From Holophagaceae bacterium (GTDB lineage Bacteria > Acidobacteriota > Holophagae > Holophagales > Holophagaceae): DNA of 19,275 nucleotides. How positions within the stretch are numbered: position 1 is the first letter of the stretch; every line of letters starts with the position of its first letter. The stretch is from positions 1 through 19,275 of the forward strand of contig JANXQX010000093.1 in NCBI GenBank assembly GCA_025353305.1, read 5' to 3'. The position numbers and the translations under genes are program-made. Below, piece after piece: positions 1 to 7,141 of the stretch. The notes under the pieces were generated by a model that worked only from the letters and a program-made list of their open reading frames with translations, had not been told where the DNA came from and did not search any database.

Positions 1-87
1 CCTCAAAGGTTGGGGGTAGCTTTGGGCTATCCAGAGGATTCGATTTTTTCTGCTTTCACACGAAGGATGAAGCAAAAAGTAAATGGT

Positions 88-129
88 GGGGATAGTCCTC
101 TCCGCGAGTGCCGGGATGGGACCATCTGC
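88..129 (+). repeat. Dispersed repeat block R, copy 1
   Basis: This 42-base block recurs at 1717-1758 and 1951-1992. All copies read about GGATAG/CG-TTCTCTCC, then a variable hexamer, then CCGGGATGGG-CCATCTGC. Copy 1 is the most diverged. Upstream, at about 28-62, lies a very degenerate T-arm-like block (TATCC, then GAGGATTCGATT). Its TATCC starts 60 bases before R, against 57-59 bases in the later modules. The rest of 1-304 holds no gene I can support; open frames there are shadows of the repeat or of the Fic gene's antisense strand. Confidence 0.75.
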
Positions 130-304
130 GCAGCCTTCAGGGCCTCGGCCTTTCCCAACCAATCAAGTACCGGCATCGCGCACTTTCAGCATGGACAGTC
201 GCTCCACCTTACCGGAATCGCGCGGTATCACGGATCAAGTGGCTTCGTCCCCGTCCACCGCCTTGGGTGCGGGATCGATGCGCCAGCGGGGGTTTCGGAT
301 TCCG

Positions 305-1453
305 TCACAGGTATTTTGTGAAGGCGTTGCTGTCGTGCCGCAGCAGGTTCAGCAGCTTGGGATGGACGAAAAGTTTCTCCCGGCCCACGGGGATTTCTTC
401 CAGGATTCCGATGCCGATCAATTGCTTCAGGTAGCGCGATGCGGCCTGTCTTCCGGCGATGCCCGCCTCGGTCAGGTTCTGGATGCGGCAGTAGGGCCGC
501 TCGAAGATCATCTCCACCAGCTCATGACTGTAGATCTTCGGCAGGCGCTGTCGGACGTGTTCTGAGGTGTGGCTGGAAAGTTGGCGGATGGCCTCGATCT
601 TCTCCCGGGTCCAGATCGCAGTTTCCTCGATGCCTTGAATCAGGAAAAGCACCCAGGGCTCCCAAGCGGCCTGATCCCCATGTCGTGTCACATTCAGCAA
701 CAGGCTGTAGTAGTCCTCTTTGTGTCCGATGATGTATCGGCTCAGGTACAAGATCGGCAAGGTCAGCAGGTTTTCCTGGATCAGGAAGAGGCTGTTCAGC
801 ACACGGCCCGTGCGACCGTTCCCGTCAGTGAAAGGGTGGATGGCCTCGAACTGATAGTGCGCCACGGCCAGGCGGATCAGCGGGTCGAGCGCCGTGGCGT
901 CGTGTAGAAAGCGCTCCCAATTCGCCAGCAGGTCGCGCAGCAAAGTCTCGCCCACGGGTGGCGTGTAGATGATCTCTCCGGTCCCCTCGATGGCCAGCGC
1001 GGTGCCCGGTACCCGGCGAACCTGCATCTCCACACCCTTGATCTGGCTGCACACCTGTTCCGCGGTGGTGGTGTTCAAGGGCCGCTTTTGAATGGCCTGG
1101 AACCCTTGAAGCAATGCATGGCTGTAGCGCAGGGCCTCCTTGGTGGCTGAGTCTGCCCTTTCATCCAATTGCTGGAAGCGAAATAGCTTGTCTGTGGTGG
1201 TGACGATGTTCTCGATTTCGGAACTGGACCTCGCTTCCAGCAAGGGCAGGGCATTGATCAACATGCCCTGGTTGGGTATCAACTCCGCCGCCTGTTTCAA
1301 CTCCGCCAGCGCGGCCCGCGCCGTGATGCAGCGTTTGAGGATGGCGATGCTCTCCAGATCCACAAGTGGTGGCAGGAGTGGCAGTCCGTCGTAAGGCCTA
1401 TCCGGCCGCCAGGGGGGGCGGCTCGTGGTGGCATTTCCCGGCTTGGAGGACAC
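305..1453 (-). CDS. Fic family protein adenylyltransferase (class II, self-inhibited)
   Basis: The 382-aa protein has the Fic_N plus Fic/DOC layout. The Fic core [12 protein letters not shown] lies at residues 206-217, with catalytic His206 and the anion-binding GNGRTGR loop. Such enzymes usually transfer AMP from ATP to a hydroxyl side chain of a target protein. An N-terminal inhibitory helix motif S-x3-E-N is visible at residues 77-82 (SSEIEN), so it should be auto-inhibited and need no separate antitoxin gene; none is seen nearby. A winged-helix-like C-terminus (about 300-375) ends it, as in long Fic proteins. The start is GTG at 1453, with no Shine-Dalgarno but a promoter ending just upstream, so the mRNA may be leaderless. 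The gene sits between repeat block R copy 1 and a tmRNA-end-like block, like cargo of that module. The family call is firm; the target is unknown. Confidence 0.93.
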   Translation of the reverse strand: MSSKPGNATTSRPPWRPDRPYDGLPLLPPLVDLESIAILKRCITARAALAELKQAAELIPNQGMLINALPLLEARSSSEIENIVTTTDKLFRFQQLDERADSATKEALRYSHALLQGFQAIQKRPLNTTTAEQVCSQIKGVEMQVRRVPGTALAIEGTGEIIYTPPVGETLLRDLLANWERFLHDATALDPLIRLAVAHYQFEAIHPFTDGNGRTGRVLNSLFLIQENLLTLPILYLSRYIIGHKEDYYSLLLNVTRHGDQAAWEPWVLFLIQGIEETAIWTREKIEAIRQLSSHTSEHVRQRLPKIYSHELVEMIFERPYCRIQNLTEAGIAGRQAASRYLKQLIGIGILEEIPVGREKLFVHPKLLNLLRHDSNAFTKYL

Positions 1454-1456
1454 ATC

Positions 1457-1488
1457 GGGAGCTTAGGTCGCTCCCGGCGACAGGTCAA
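1457..1488 (-). promoter_or_regulatory. Candidate fic promoter with overlapping inverted repeat
   Basis: On the minus strand TTGACC (1488-1483) and TAAGCT (1465-1460) are separated by exactly 17 bases. The predicted transcription start falls at about 1453, on the GTG start codon itself. A 6-bp inverted repeat, GGGAGC-N7-GCTCCC (1457-1475), covers the -10 box and could be an operator. This was judged by eye only. Confidence 0.38.
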
Positions 1489-1652
1489 GGAAACATGTTG
1501 CTGTTTTTCGATTATTGCGACATATCCACTACACCTGTCGTTCCTGGGGCCAGGTTCCTCAACCTTCCAATCGTCAGCGAAGGTGCGATGAAGGCGGGAT
1601 TGTTTGAGTTTATTCAGGGTGGCGCCCGACACGGGCATGCACGCATCAAGTA

Positions 1653-1691
1653 GGAGCGCTATCCCGAGGGGGCGATTCCTGCCGCCTCGAC
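1653..1691 (+). repeat. Degenerate tmRNA-3'-end-like block, copy 1
   Basis: The block aligns with copies at 1885 and 2061 through GGAGCGC-ATCCCGAGGG, then decays in the T-loop and acceptor part. The flank after it (CAGAAAAAAGC) still resembles the A-rich flank after the other copies. It ends 25 bases before repeat block R copy 2, exactly the spacing seen in the next module. Confidence 0.6.
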
Positions 1692-1716
1692 ATCAGAAAA
1701 AAGCTGTAGGAAAACC

Positions 1717-1776
1717 GGGGATCGTTCTCTCCGCAAGTCCCGGGATGGGGCCATCTGCCCTTCCGTGCTGGCTGCG
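1717..1776 (+). repeat. Dispersed repeat block R, copy 2 (extended)
   Basis: The block is 60 bases long and about 54 of them match copy 3 at 1951-2010, including an unbroken run from CCGGGATGGGG to GGCTGCG. A GC-rich variable segment of about 110 bases follows, with a GCGATCGC palindrome and a 14-bp palindrome of alternating GC around CATG at 1863-1876. No gene is supported between 1454 and 2133. Confidence 0.88.
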
Positions 1777-1884
1777 CACGGCGCTTAATGCTGCGATCGC
1801 TGCGCGCTCTCCGCTACGCCTACCAGGGTTCCCGACTCCGCGAAGGCGCAGCCTGAGTGGGAGCGCGCATGCGCGCGTTAGGCG

Positions 1885-1925
1885 GGAGCGCCATCCCGAG
1901 GGCTCAACGCCCTCCACCACCACCA
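1885..1925 (+). repeat. tmRNA-3'-end-like block, copy 2
   Basis: It reads as a T-arm and acceptor end: stem GAGGG, loop CTCAACG, stem CCCTC, then CACCACC and ACCA. It is followed by AAACAAAAAAGC, the same flank found after the true ssrA 3' end (ACCAAAACAAAAAAAGC). It is oriented opposite to the real ssrA gene. No 5' partner strand is present, so it is not a functional RNA gene. Confidence 0.8.
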
Positions 1926-1950
1926 AAACAAAAAAGCAAACAGGAAAACT

Positions 1951-2010
1951 AGGGATAGTTCTCTCCGGGTGTACCGGGATGGGGCCATCTGCCCTTCCGT
2001 GCTGGCTGCG
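1951..2010 (+). repeat. Dispersed repeat block R, copy 3 (extended)
   Basis: This is the partner of copy 2, starting 25 bases after the end of the tmRNA-like block copy 2. The two copies are 234 bases apart start to start. A short GC-rich variable segment (about 50 bases, alternating CG runs) follows before the third tmRNA-like block. Confidence 0.88.
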
Positions 2011-2060
2011 GGCGCCGCTGATCCCTGCGCGCGCGGACGCGCTCCGGGGCGGCTACCCCC

Positions 2061-2098
2061 GCGCCATCCCGAGGGCTCAATTCCCTCCACCGCCACCA
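2061..2098 (+). repeat. tmRNA-3'-end-like block, copy 3, facing ssrA
   Basis: The stem GAGGG, loop CTCAATT, stem CCCTC and acceptor-like CACCGCC plus ACCA differ from the true ssrA 3' end at only two positions over the T-arm and acceptor. With the ssrA 3' end at 2134 it forms a near-perfect inverted repeat, more than 40 bases per arm, centred on the terminator hairpin at 2105-2123. Confidence 0.85.
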
Positions 2099-2129
2099 AA
2101 AAAAAGCTCCGCCAAGCGGAGCTTTTTTT
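2098..2129. terminator. Bidirectional rho-independent terminator of ssrA
   Basis: A stem of six G/C-rich pairs (GCTCCG at 2106-2111 with CGGAGC at 2117-2122) is flanked by eight A on the left and seven T on the right. It therefore gives a U-tract on either strand. It begins a few bases after the ssrA CCA end and should terminate the tmRNA. Confidence 0.85.
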
Positions 2130-2133
2130 GTTT

Positions 2134-2524
2134 TGGTGGAGGTGGAGGGAATTGAACCCTCGTCCAAGAAACGTCGAATGGTGGCTCTTCACAGGCTTGT
2201 TCCGCTGTCGTGACCTCTGGGGGTTTGCGCGGACGACCCACATCGAGGACTTTCCCCCTGATCTCGGCCCGGCTGCGGGGGCGTTTCGCGGGGCCCATTC
2301 TGTTCCTTCCGCCGGCAGACCGGAGTCACCCTTTGGAAGGTTTTACGAGCCCGTTACCAGAAGATCGCGGGGACTCGCTCGTTGCTTAAAGAAATTAAGC
2401 GGCGAGGGCCAGTTCGAAGTTATCGTTGGCAGTTTTGTTTGGGCGGATTGTTAAGGGGGCCATCCGTCCAACCCCCGCCTGCACCATGCACCCGAGTCAT
2501 AACCTGTCGAAACCGGTCACCCCC
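2134..2524 (-). ncRNA. ssrA: Transfer-messenger RNA (tmRNA)
   Basis: This one-piece tmRNA of 391 bases rescues stalled ribosomes with SmpB. The 5' end GGGGGTGACCGGTTTCGACA and the 3' end (T-arm GAGGG-TTCAATT-CCCTC, then CACCTCC-ACCA) pair over a 7-bp acceptor stem with one G-U. CCA is encoded at 2136-2134. The tag frame is clear on the minus strand from 2430 to 2395 and encodes ANDNFELALAA followed by TAA, with GCC as resume codon. The ALAA end is the usual protease signal for ClpXP-type degradation. The GC-rich interior is consistent with the pseudoknot region. A terminator follows immediately. No convincing promoter was found upstream of 2524. Confidence 0.97.
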
Positions 2525-2601
2525 GTTTGATGTGCTTGCTCGCCCCTCCCGCAGGAGTGAGCATTGCAAGGATTTCAAGTATGAGGCTCGCGCGGAGGCT
2601 T

Positions 2602-2610
2602 TGCTACACT
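2602..2610 (+). promoter_or_regulatory. Candidate extended -10 promoter for the FmdB-like gene
   Basis: TGCTACACT has an extended -10 TG plus a TACACT hexamer, about 10 bases before the GGAGGA ribosome site at 2620-2625. No good -35 box is visible. The same style of box precedes the gene at 10745. Confidence 0.35.
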
Positions 2611-2630
2611 CGGTTTCCTGGAGGACCGCG

Positions 2631-2924
2631 ATGCCCATCTTTGAATACCGCTGCGAGGGCTGCGGCGAGATTCTTGAAGTGCTGGTGCGGGGAGCAGAAG
2701 CTGAGCCTGGGCTGTGCGAGGCCTGCGGGGGGAAGTTGGCCCGTCTGGTGTCGGTGCCGGCGGACCTGAAACGCCTGGGCGGCTTCTTCCACAAAGAGAA
2801 ATTCAGCGATGCGGAGATCGCGTCGAAGGGCCTCACCAAGTACGTGAACCGGGGCGACGGCACGTATGAGAAGGCGGCGGGGTCGGGGCCGAGCATCATC
2901 GACCGGGACAAGCTGCCGGGGTGA
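2631..2924 (+). CDS. FmdB family zinc-ribbon protein
   Basis: This 97-aa protein opens with MPIFEYRCEGCG, the hallmark of the FmdB/CxxC_CXXC_SSSS regulatory family. Four cysteines pair as C8-x2-C11 and C29-x2-C32 and should hold one zinc ion. The family is named from a regulator of formamidase expression; in most bacteria its role is unknown. The C-terminal half (GFFHKEKFSDAEIASKG) is charged and probably flexible. The start is fixed by GGAGGA five bases before ATG. It is transcribed divergently from ssrA and converges on the 338-aa gene with a 19-base gap. Confidence 0.9.
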   Translation: MPIFEYRCEGCGEILEVLVRGAEAEPGLCEACGGKLARLVSVPADLKRLGGFFHKEKFSDAEIASKGLTKYVNRGDGTYEKAAGSGPSIIDRDKLPG

Positions 2925-2943
2925 CGATACACCCGGATCCGGC

Positions 2944-3960
2944 CTAGGTTCTCAGGACGGGAACCAGCTCAGCCGCAGGAACACGATGGTGTTCAGTGAC
3001 TTCCAGCTCGCTGCCGTCATCCAGAACCAGGATGGTCTGACCTTTCTCAATGCGGGCCTCCACGACCATGTGGTTCACATAGCGGTTCTTGGGGTCCCGG
3101 TGCCAGGCGATGCCGGTGGCGCAGGTCTCCAGGTAAGCCTCGACCAGCGGTTCCATGAAACGGCCCAGGTTTTCCAGGGTGCGCTTGAAGGCGTGCTCAA
3201 AACCCTCCGGCATGAATTCAGGCAGCCCCGCGGCGCGGAGGAAATCCCTGGCCCCCTGGGTGGCCGCGAACTCCCGGCCCTGTTCACTCCACTTACCGGC
3301 AGGTAGCCAGGGGGACCAACGCATCCCGCCGGTTCCGGAAAAGGTCATGCGGCTGAGTACCACAGCCGTTGCGCGATTCTCGCCCAGGTACAGGAACTCA
3401 CCCAGGTAGGGCGCATCCAGCGGATTGCCCACGAAATCCAGTCGGCTCTCGGGATCATCGTGAAGGATGACGGCTCTTAATGGGAGCTTTCCAAAAAGCA
3501 GAGCCATGAGCTCATCGCTGGGACTTGGATTGGGGTGCTGAAGCCGGGTGGCCCAGTCCCCAAGACTCATCCTCAGCGTGGCCAGGCTGGTTACACCGGC
3601 CGGGACGCCCGCGGGCCCGTATGGGAGAGGAACATGGTGCCATTGGATGGCAAGGTCGGGCAGCACTTGCTGGAAAAGAATGAGCGCAGGATCCCAGTCC
3701 CAATGCTGCTCGGGCCTGTAGCCTAATTGGTGGCAAAGGGCGAACCATTCCTTGGAGAGGGAAGGATCGCCCCATTCAAAAATTTCCACGCCATCCAGGA
3801 AGACGCGGAACTCCGGGTAGTGCTCCTTCCGGTGCCAGTCCCCGGCGAGATGCACCGCCACTTCGTGGGAACCGATCCTCCCTCGGGCGCTCTCCAGGTA
3901 CGGATGGTCCTCTGATTCGAGAAGGACCAGGGGTTTGTTAAGGATCCAATGCGTATTCAT
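2944..3960 (-). CDS. Conserved-looking protein of unknown function, 338 aa
   Basis: I do not recognise this protein. It is acidic and rich in Trp, His and Pro, with no signal peptide or membrane segment, so it is probably cytoplasmic. Recognisable stretches include HWDWDPALILFQQVLPDLA in the first half and a charged C-terminal beta-like segment (TILVLDDGSELEVTEHHR). No catalytic motif is obvious. It starts at ATG 3960 after a weak AGGTG site and is followed 64 bases later by no co-directional gene start, because the next minus-strand gene ends at 4025 upstream. Coding is supported by length, codon use like its neighbours and the tight fit between flanking genes. Confidence 0.8.
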   Translation of the reverse strand: MNTHWILNKPLVLLESEDHPYLESARGRIGSHEVAVHLAGDWHRKEHYPEFRVFLDGVEIFEWGDPSLSKEWFALCHQLGYRPEQHWDWDPALILFQQVLPDLAIQWHHVPLPYGPAGVPAGVTSLATLRMSLGDWATRLQHPNPSPSDELMALLFGKLPLRAVILHDDPESRLDFVGNPLDAPYLGEFLYLGENRATAVVLSRMTFSGTGGMRWSPWLPAGKWSEQGREFAATQGARDFLRAAGLPEFMPEGFEHAFKRTLENLGRFMEPLVEAYLETCATGIAWHRDPKNRYVNHMVVEARIEKGQTILVLDDGSELEVTEHHRVPAAELVPVLRT

Positions 3961-4024
3961 GCCACACCTGCACTTGGGAATCGCACTAGCATGGTGGGTT
4001 CCGGAGTGGGGAAGTCAAGGCTGG

Positions 4025-4624
4025 TCAACCGAGCTTTGGCGAGCTGATCCAGGGACTGCCGGCCACGGCGTAGCGTCGCTGGGCTTGCTGATCATCTTGG
4101 GCGGCAAAGGCGATGCCAACCCGAGGCCCCCTGAGGATCGCCTGCGGGGGCGGGCCCTCCCGCAGTTCCAGATCGCCCTTGCGGAAGAGGGCTTCTCCGT
4201 TGAAGACCTTATCCAGGTTCAAGCCTTGGGCTATGCGGCCGGGCCCCGCCAGCAGCGCGGGTTTCACGGCGGTCATCATCCGGCGGGCCAGAAGGGTGTC
4301 AATTCCAGCCAGCGGTTCGCAGGCGCGGATGAGCACGGCGGCGCCTTGGCCCTCGTCGCCTGTAACAACATTCAGCATCCAGTGGAGGCCATAGCATAGG
4401 TACAGGTAGGCGTGGCCACCCTTTCCCCACATGATGGTGTTGCGGTCGGTGCGGCCGTGGCGGACATGGCTGGCGCTGTCTTCGGGCCCACCGTAGGCCT
4501 CGACTTCAGTGATGCAAAGGATCACCTCATCGCGCATCAGGAATTGGCCGAGAAGTTCACGCGCCACGACATCCACGTCGCGCCGGTAGAAGGACTGGGG
4601 GATCAACTTACCTGGGCGAAGCAT
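4025..4624 (-). CDS. mpg: DNA-3-methyladenine glycosylase (AAG/MPG family)
   Basis: This 199-aa protein matches the alkyladenine glycosylase fold that removes 3-methyladenine and other damaged purines from DNA by flipping the base and hydrolysing the glycosidic bond. The family signature ITEVEAYGGPEDSASH is present. E42 should activate water, and Y44 and H53 should line the base pocket, by analogy with human E125, Y127 and H136. CYGLHWMLNVVT carries the equivalents of human Y159 and N169 (Y78, N85). Length is normal for bacterial members. Its ATG at 4624 lies 22 bases inside the end of guaD, so translation is probably coupled. The pairing of purine repair with purine breakdown may be chance. 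Confidence 0.93.
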   Translation of the reverse strand: MLRPGKLIPQSFYRRDVDVVARELLGQFLMRDEVILCITEVEAYGGPEDSASHVRHGRTDRNTIMWGKGGHAYLYLCYGLHWMLNVVTGDEGQGAAVLIRACEPLAGIDTLLARRMMTAVKPALLAGPGRIAQGLNLDKVFNGEALFRKGDLELREGPPPQAILRGPRVGIAFAAQDDQQAQRRYAVAGSPWISSPKLG

Positions 4625-5895
4625 GGTTTCCCGCGAACAAAGGTGGCCTTCACCATGCGAGGATCCGCGCGGTAGATGAGCCGTGACAAGACGCGGTCAG
4701 CAGCATCTTCAATGCGCGCTGCCGGGTCTGTCAGGCGCGGATCCACCACAATGAAATCTGCGTCCAGGCCCTTGTCCAGGCTGCCGATGCGATCCCTCAG
4801 GCCCAATCCCACCGCGGCTGCTTTGGTCGCAAGATGGAAGGCCTCGACCGGTTTCACGGTCGCGTTTGCCTCATGCAACAGGGCAAAGCGCAATTTTGAA
4901 ACCGTGCAGGACATGGCCATTTCGGTCCACATGGAGAGCGTCGGCCCGCCCGCCACGTCGGTGCCCAGGCCGATGGAGAGGCCCTCGTTCCACCAGCGTC
5001 GCAGAGGCATGACGCCACTTTCCAGGAACGCGTTGGAGCTGGGGCAATGGACGATGGTGGCACCAGATGTGCGGATCATGGCGCGTTCGGAGTCATCGAG
5101 ATGGATGCCGTGGCCCAGCAGTGTGCGGGCATTCAGCATTCCATGGTGGCGATAAATATCGGTGTAATTCGCGCATTCGGGGAAGAGCTTTTTCACCCAT
5201 GCGATCTCGTCCAGGTTCTCAGCCAGATGGGTCTGGATGTAAGCGCCTGTTTTTTCTGATAGTTTTCCAACTCCGCGCATGAGGGCTGGCGTGCACATGG
5301 GCGCAAATCGCGGCGCAAGGGCGTACATCAAGCGCCCATCGGCCTTTCCGTGCCACTGCTGGATGAGCTCATTGCTTTGTTGAAGCGATGCTTCCGTGTC
5401 TTCGGACAGTGCTTCTGGGGCATTCTGGTCCATCATCATCTTGCCGATGGCCGCGCGGACGCCGCAGTTTTCAGCTTCATTAAAGGCTGCATCCGTGGCT
5501 TTCTGGTGGATCGTGGAATAGACCACCGCCGTAGTGGTGCCAAGTGCAAGCAGGTCACCGAAGAAACGCCGTGCGGCCTTTGCCGCCAGCTCTGCATCCG
5601 CGAACCGCGCTTCCGCAGGGAAGATGTGGGTGTTGAGCCATGGCAGCAGTTCAAGACCGTCCATGGCCACGGATTCGTATTGCGGAAGGTGGATGTGGAG
5701 ATCAATGAGGCCCGGCAGGATCCAGTGGGGGCGAAGGTCCCGGACCTCCGTGCCCGCATGTCGCGGGGCGAGAGCCGGGAATACCCCGGCATCCACGATC
5801 CGGCCTGAATCATCCACCACCAGCGCGCCGTCTGGAATGGAACGCAGGCGGCCCGGTTCGGGTGCATCCAGGAGATGTGCGCGGTAGAGGATCAC
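4603..5895 (-). CDS. guaD: Guanine deaminase
   Basis: This 430-aa amidohydrolase should convert guanine to xanthine and ammonia in purine catabolism. Metal ligands are visible: HIH at residues 67-69 in PGLIDLHIHLPQY (the PQ is typical of guanine deaminases), the His of QTHLAEN, the His of LLGHGIHL and the Asp of LGTDVAGG. NTHIFPAEARF is also characteristic. Length is usual for the family. The start is GTG at 5895, which overlaps the stop of the upstream dehydrogenase as GTGA, and the 3' end overlaps mpg. The three genes therefore form one minus-strand operon. ATG is absent at the N-terminus, but the MILYRAHLLDAP reading fits the family. Confidence 0.93.
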   Translation of the reverse strand: MILYRAHLLDAPEPGRLRSIPDGALVVDDSGRIVDAGVFPALAPRHAGTEVRDLRPHWILPGLIDLHIHLPQYESVAMDGLELLPWLNTHIFPAEARFADAELAAKAARRFFGDLLALGTTTAVVYSTIHQKATDAAFNEAENCGVRAAIGKMMMDQNAPEALSEDTEASLQQSNELIQQWHGKADGRLMYALAPRFAPMCTPALMRGVGKLSEKTGAYIQTHLAENLDEIAWVKKLFPECANYTDIYRHHGMLNARTLLGHGIHLDDSERAMIRTSGATIVHCPSSNAFLESGVMPLRRWWNEGLSIGLGTDVAGGPTLSMWTEMAMSCTVSKLRFALLHEANATVKPVEAFHLATKAAAVGLGLRDRIGSLDKGLDADFIVVDPRLTDPAARIEDAADRVLSRLIYRADPRMVKATFVRGKPCFAQVS

Positions 5896-6944
5896 ACTTC
5901 ATCAAAGAAGAACGGCTTCAACACCTGGATGCGCGCTTCCCAATCGGTGGGGTGGATGAATCGCAGGGCAGCGGCCAGGCTCGAGAGCAGGCTGTTGCCG
6001 TCCTGGGGCGTGAAGCAGAAGCCCACGAGTCGATGCTCGTTGGGCATGGTGAGGGTGCTCAGAGGAATCACGGTCTGGTTGAGAATGCGACCGAAATGGC
6101 CCTGATCCCGGCCAAAAGAAAAAACGGTGTTGGCATCCTTTTTTTCCGTGACAGCGATGCGGTCGTTGCCCTTGATCTTTGCCGTGAGGGCCTCGAGATT
6201 CGTCGGGCGCTTCATACGGAGGTCGAACCAGAGGCTGTGCATGTACTGCGTGTTGAGCTTCACGGCGGAAGAGAACAGATTCAAGTCGAGGCCCTTGGTC
6301 TGGAAAAGATGGTACGCATCCCGGGCGTGGTGGGTGCCGAAGCGGCCATCCTTGTGCGTTCCCACCTGGGGGCCGGGACAGAAATCCTTCACCTGGCTGA
6401 TGTCGTTGGAGCGGCGCATGCAGACGAAGGAGGCTTCAGTCAGATTGTCCTTGCCCTCGGCGAGCACCAGCGTTTCCAGCAGGCAGCTCAGGTTGTGGGT
6501 ATTGCAGCTCACCACGTGGATGTACTTGTCGTCGGGGGTGATGATCTCGTCGTTGATGCCCCGGGCGTACATCTTGCCGAAGCCGAATTCGCTGCCCTGC
6601 GCGATGAAGCCCAAGGTGTTGTGCTCATATTTTTTATAGAACTTCTCCTTCATCTCTAGCCCCTGGGGCGAGCAGTCGATCACCACCGAGGCCTGTTCCA
6701 GGGCCTGCTCGTGGGTCAGTTCCGGGTTCATGCCCGCGGCCTTGAAGGCCTCCATTTTCTCGGCATCCACCGCCAGCTTGGCGCCACGGCTGACAAGGGC
6801 TTTCACCTTAGGGCGGTCGCTGAGGCTGTGCTTATGGAAGGTCACCTCATCCAGGCCGAGCTCCTTCTGGTAATGGATCATCAACCCGATCAGCGGTTCC
6901 CCGATGGTGCCGGTGCCAACCACATGGATGATGTTTTTCGACAT
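5892..6944 (-). CDS. Type II (archaeal-type) glyceraldehyde-3-phosphate dehydrogenase
   Basis: The 350-aa protein resembles archaeal phosphorylating GAPDH (NAD(P)+), not classical bacterial GapA. A Rossmann motif VVGTGTIGEPL opens it. The catalytic cysteine lies at C147 in VVSCNTHNL (archaeal form SCNTTGL). DCSPQGLEMKEK, GFIAQGSE, THHARDAYH and LNTQYMHSLWF correspond in order to archaeal segments, the last holding the proposed active-site His. It would act in glycolysis/gluconeogenesis on glyceraldehyde-3-phosphate. GGAG seven bases before ATG 6944 supports the start, and a TAGACT box at 7001-6996 could be a -10. It is the first gene of the guaD-mpg operon. The exact substrate is less certain than the superfamily. 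Confidence 0.75.
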   Translation of the reverse strand: MSKNIIHVVGTGTIGEPLIGLMIHYQKELGLDEVTFHKHSLSDRPKVKALVSRGAKLAVDAEKMEAFKAAGMNPELTHEQALEQASVVIDCSPQGLEMKEKFYKKYEHNTLGFIAQGSEFGFGKMYARGINDEIITPDDKYIHVVSCNTHNLSCLLETLVLAEGKDNLTEASFVCMRRSNDISQVKDFCPGPQVGTHKDGRFGTHHARDAYHLFQTKGLDLNLFSSAVKLNTQYMHSLWFDLRMKRPTNLEALTAKIKGNDRIAVTEKKDANTVFSFGRDQGHFGRILNQTVIPLSTLTMPNEHRLVGFCFTPQDGNSLLSSLAAALRFIHPTDWEARIQVLKPFFFDEV

Positions 6945-7040
6945 GCAGACTCCGTGACAGATCGGATTGTTCTGGGACGCCCCGCCGATCCAAACAGTCT
7001 ACTTTCTCAGGGCGGGAATGTAGCGCCAATCAAAAAGGGC

Positions 7041-7135
7041 AGTGGGCTGTAGGCGTTAGGCTGTAGGCGATTTGGCGCGGCCTAAGGCCGCATCCTTATT
7101 GAATCCACCGCCCACAGCCTACTGCCCACAGCCTA
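7041..7135. repeat. Word-repeat inverted repeat after gdhA
   Basis: The left arm repeats the word GGCTGTAGGC twice; the right arm repeats GCCCACAGCCT twice. Over 26 bases about 21 pair between arms. A perfect inner hairpin GCGGCC-TAA-GGCCGC sits at 7077-7091. The right arm ends six bases before the gdhA stop region at 7142, so it probably terminates gdhA transcription before the next minus-strand operon. There is no U-tract. Confidence 0.65.
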
Positions 7136-7141
7136 AATCAC

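Noticed and set aside
1604..2243. Open frames over the repeat array (products with VEGIEPSGWR, WWRWRELNPRP)
   Set aside because: They are translations of the tmRNA-3'-end-like blocks and repeats; the same peptides recur with each repeat copy in both strands.
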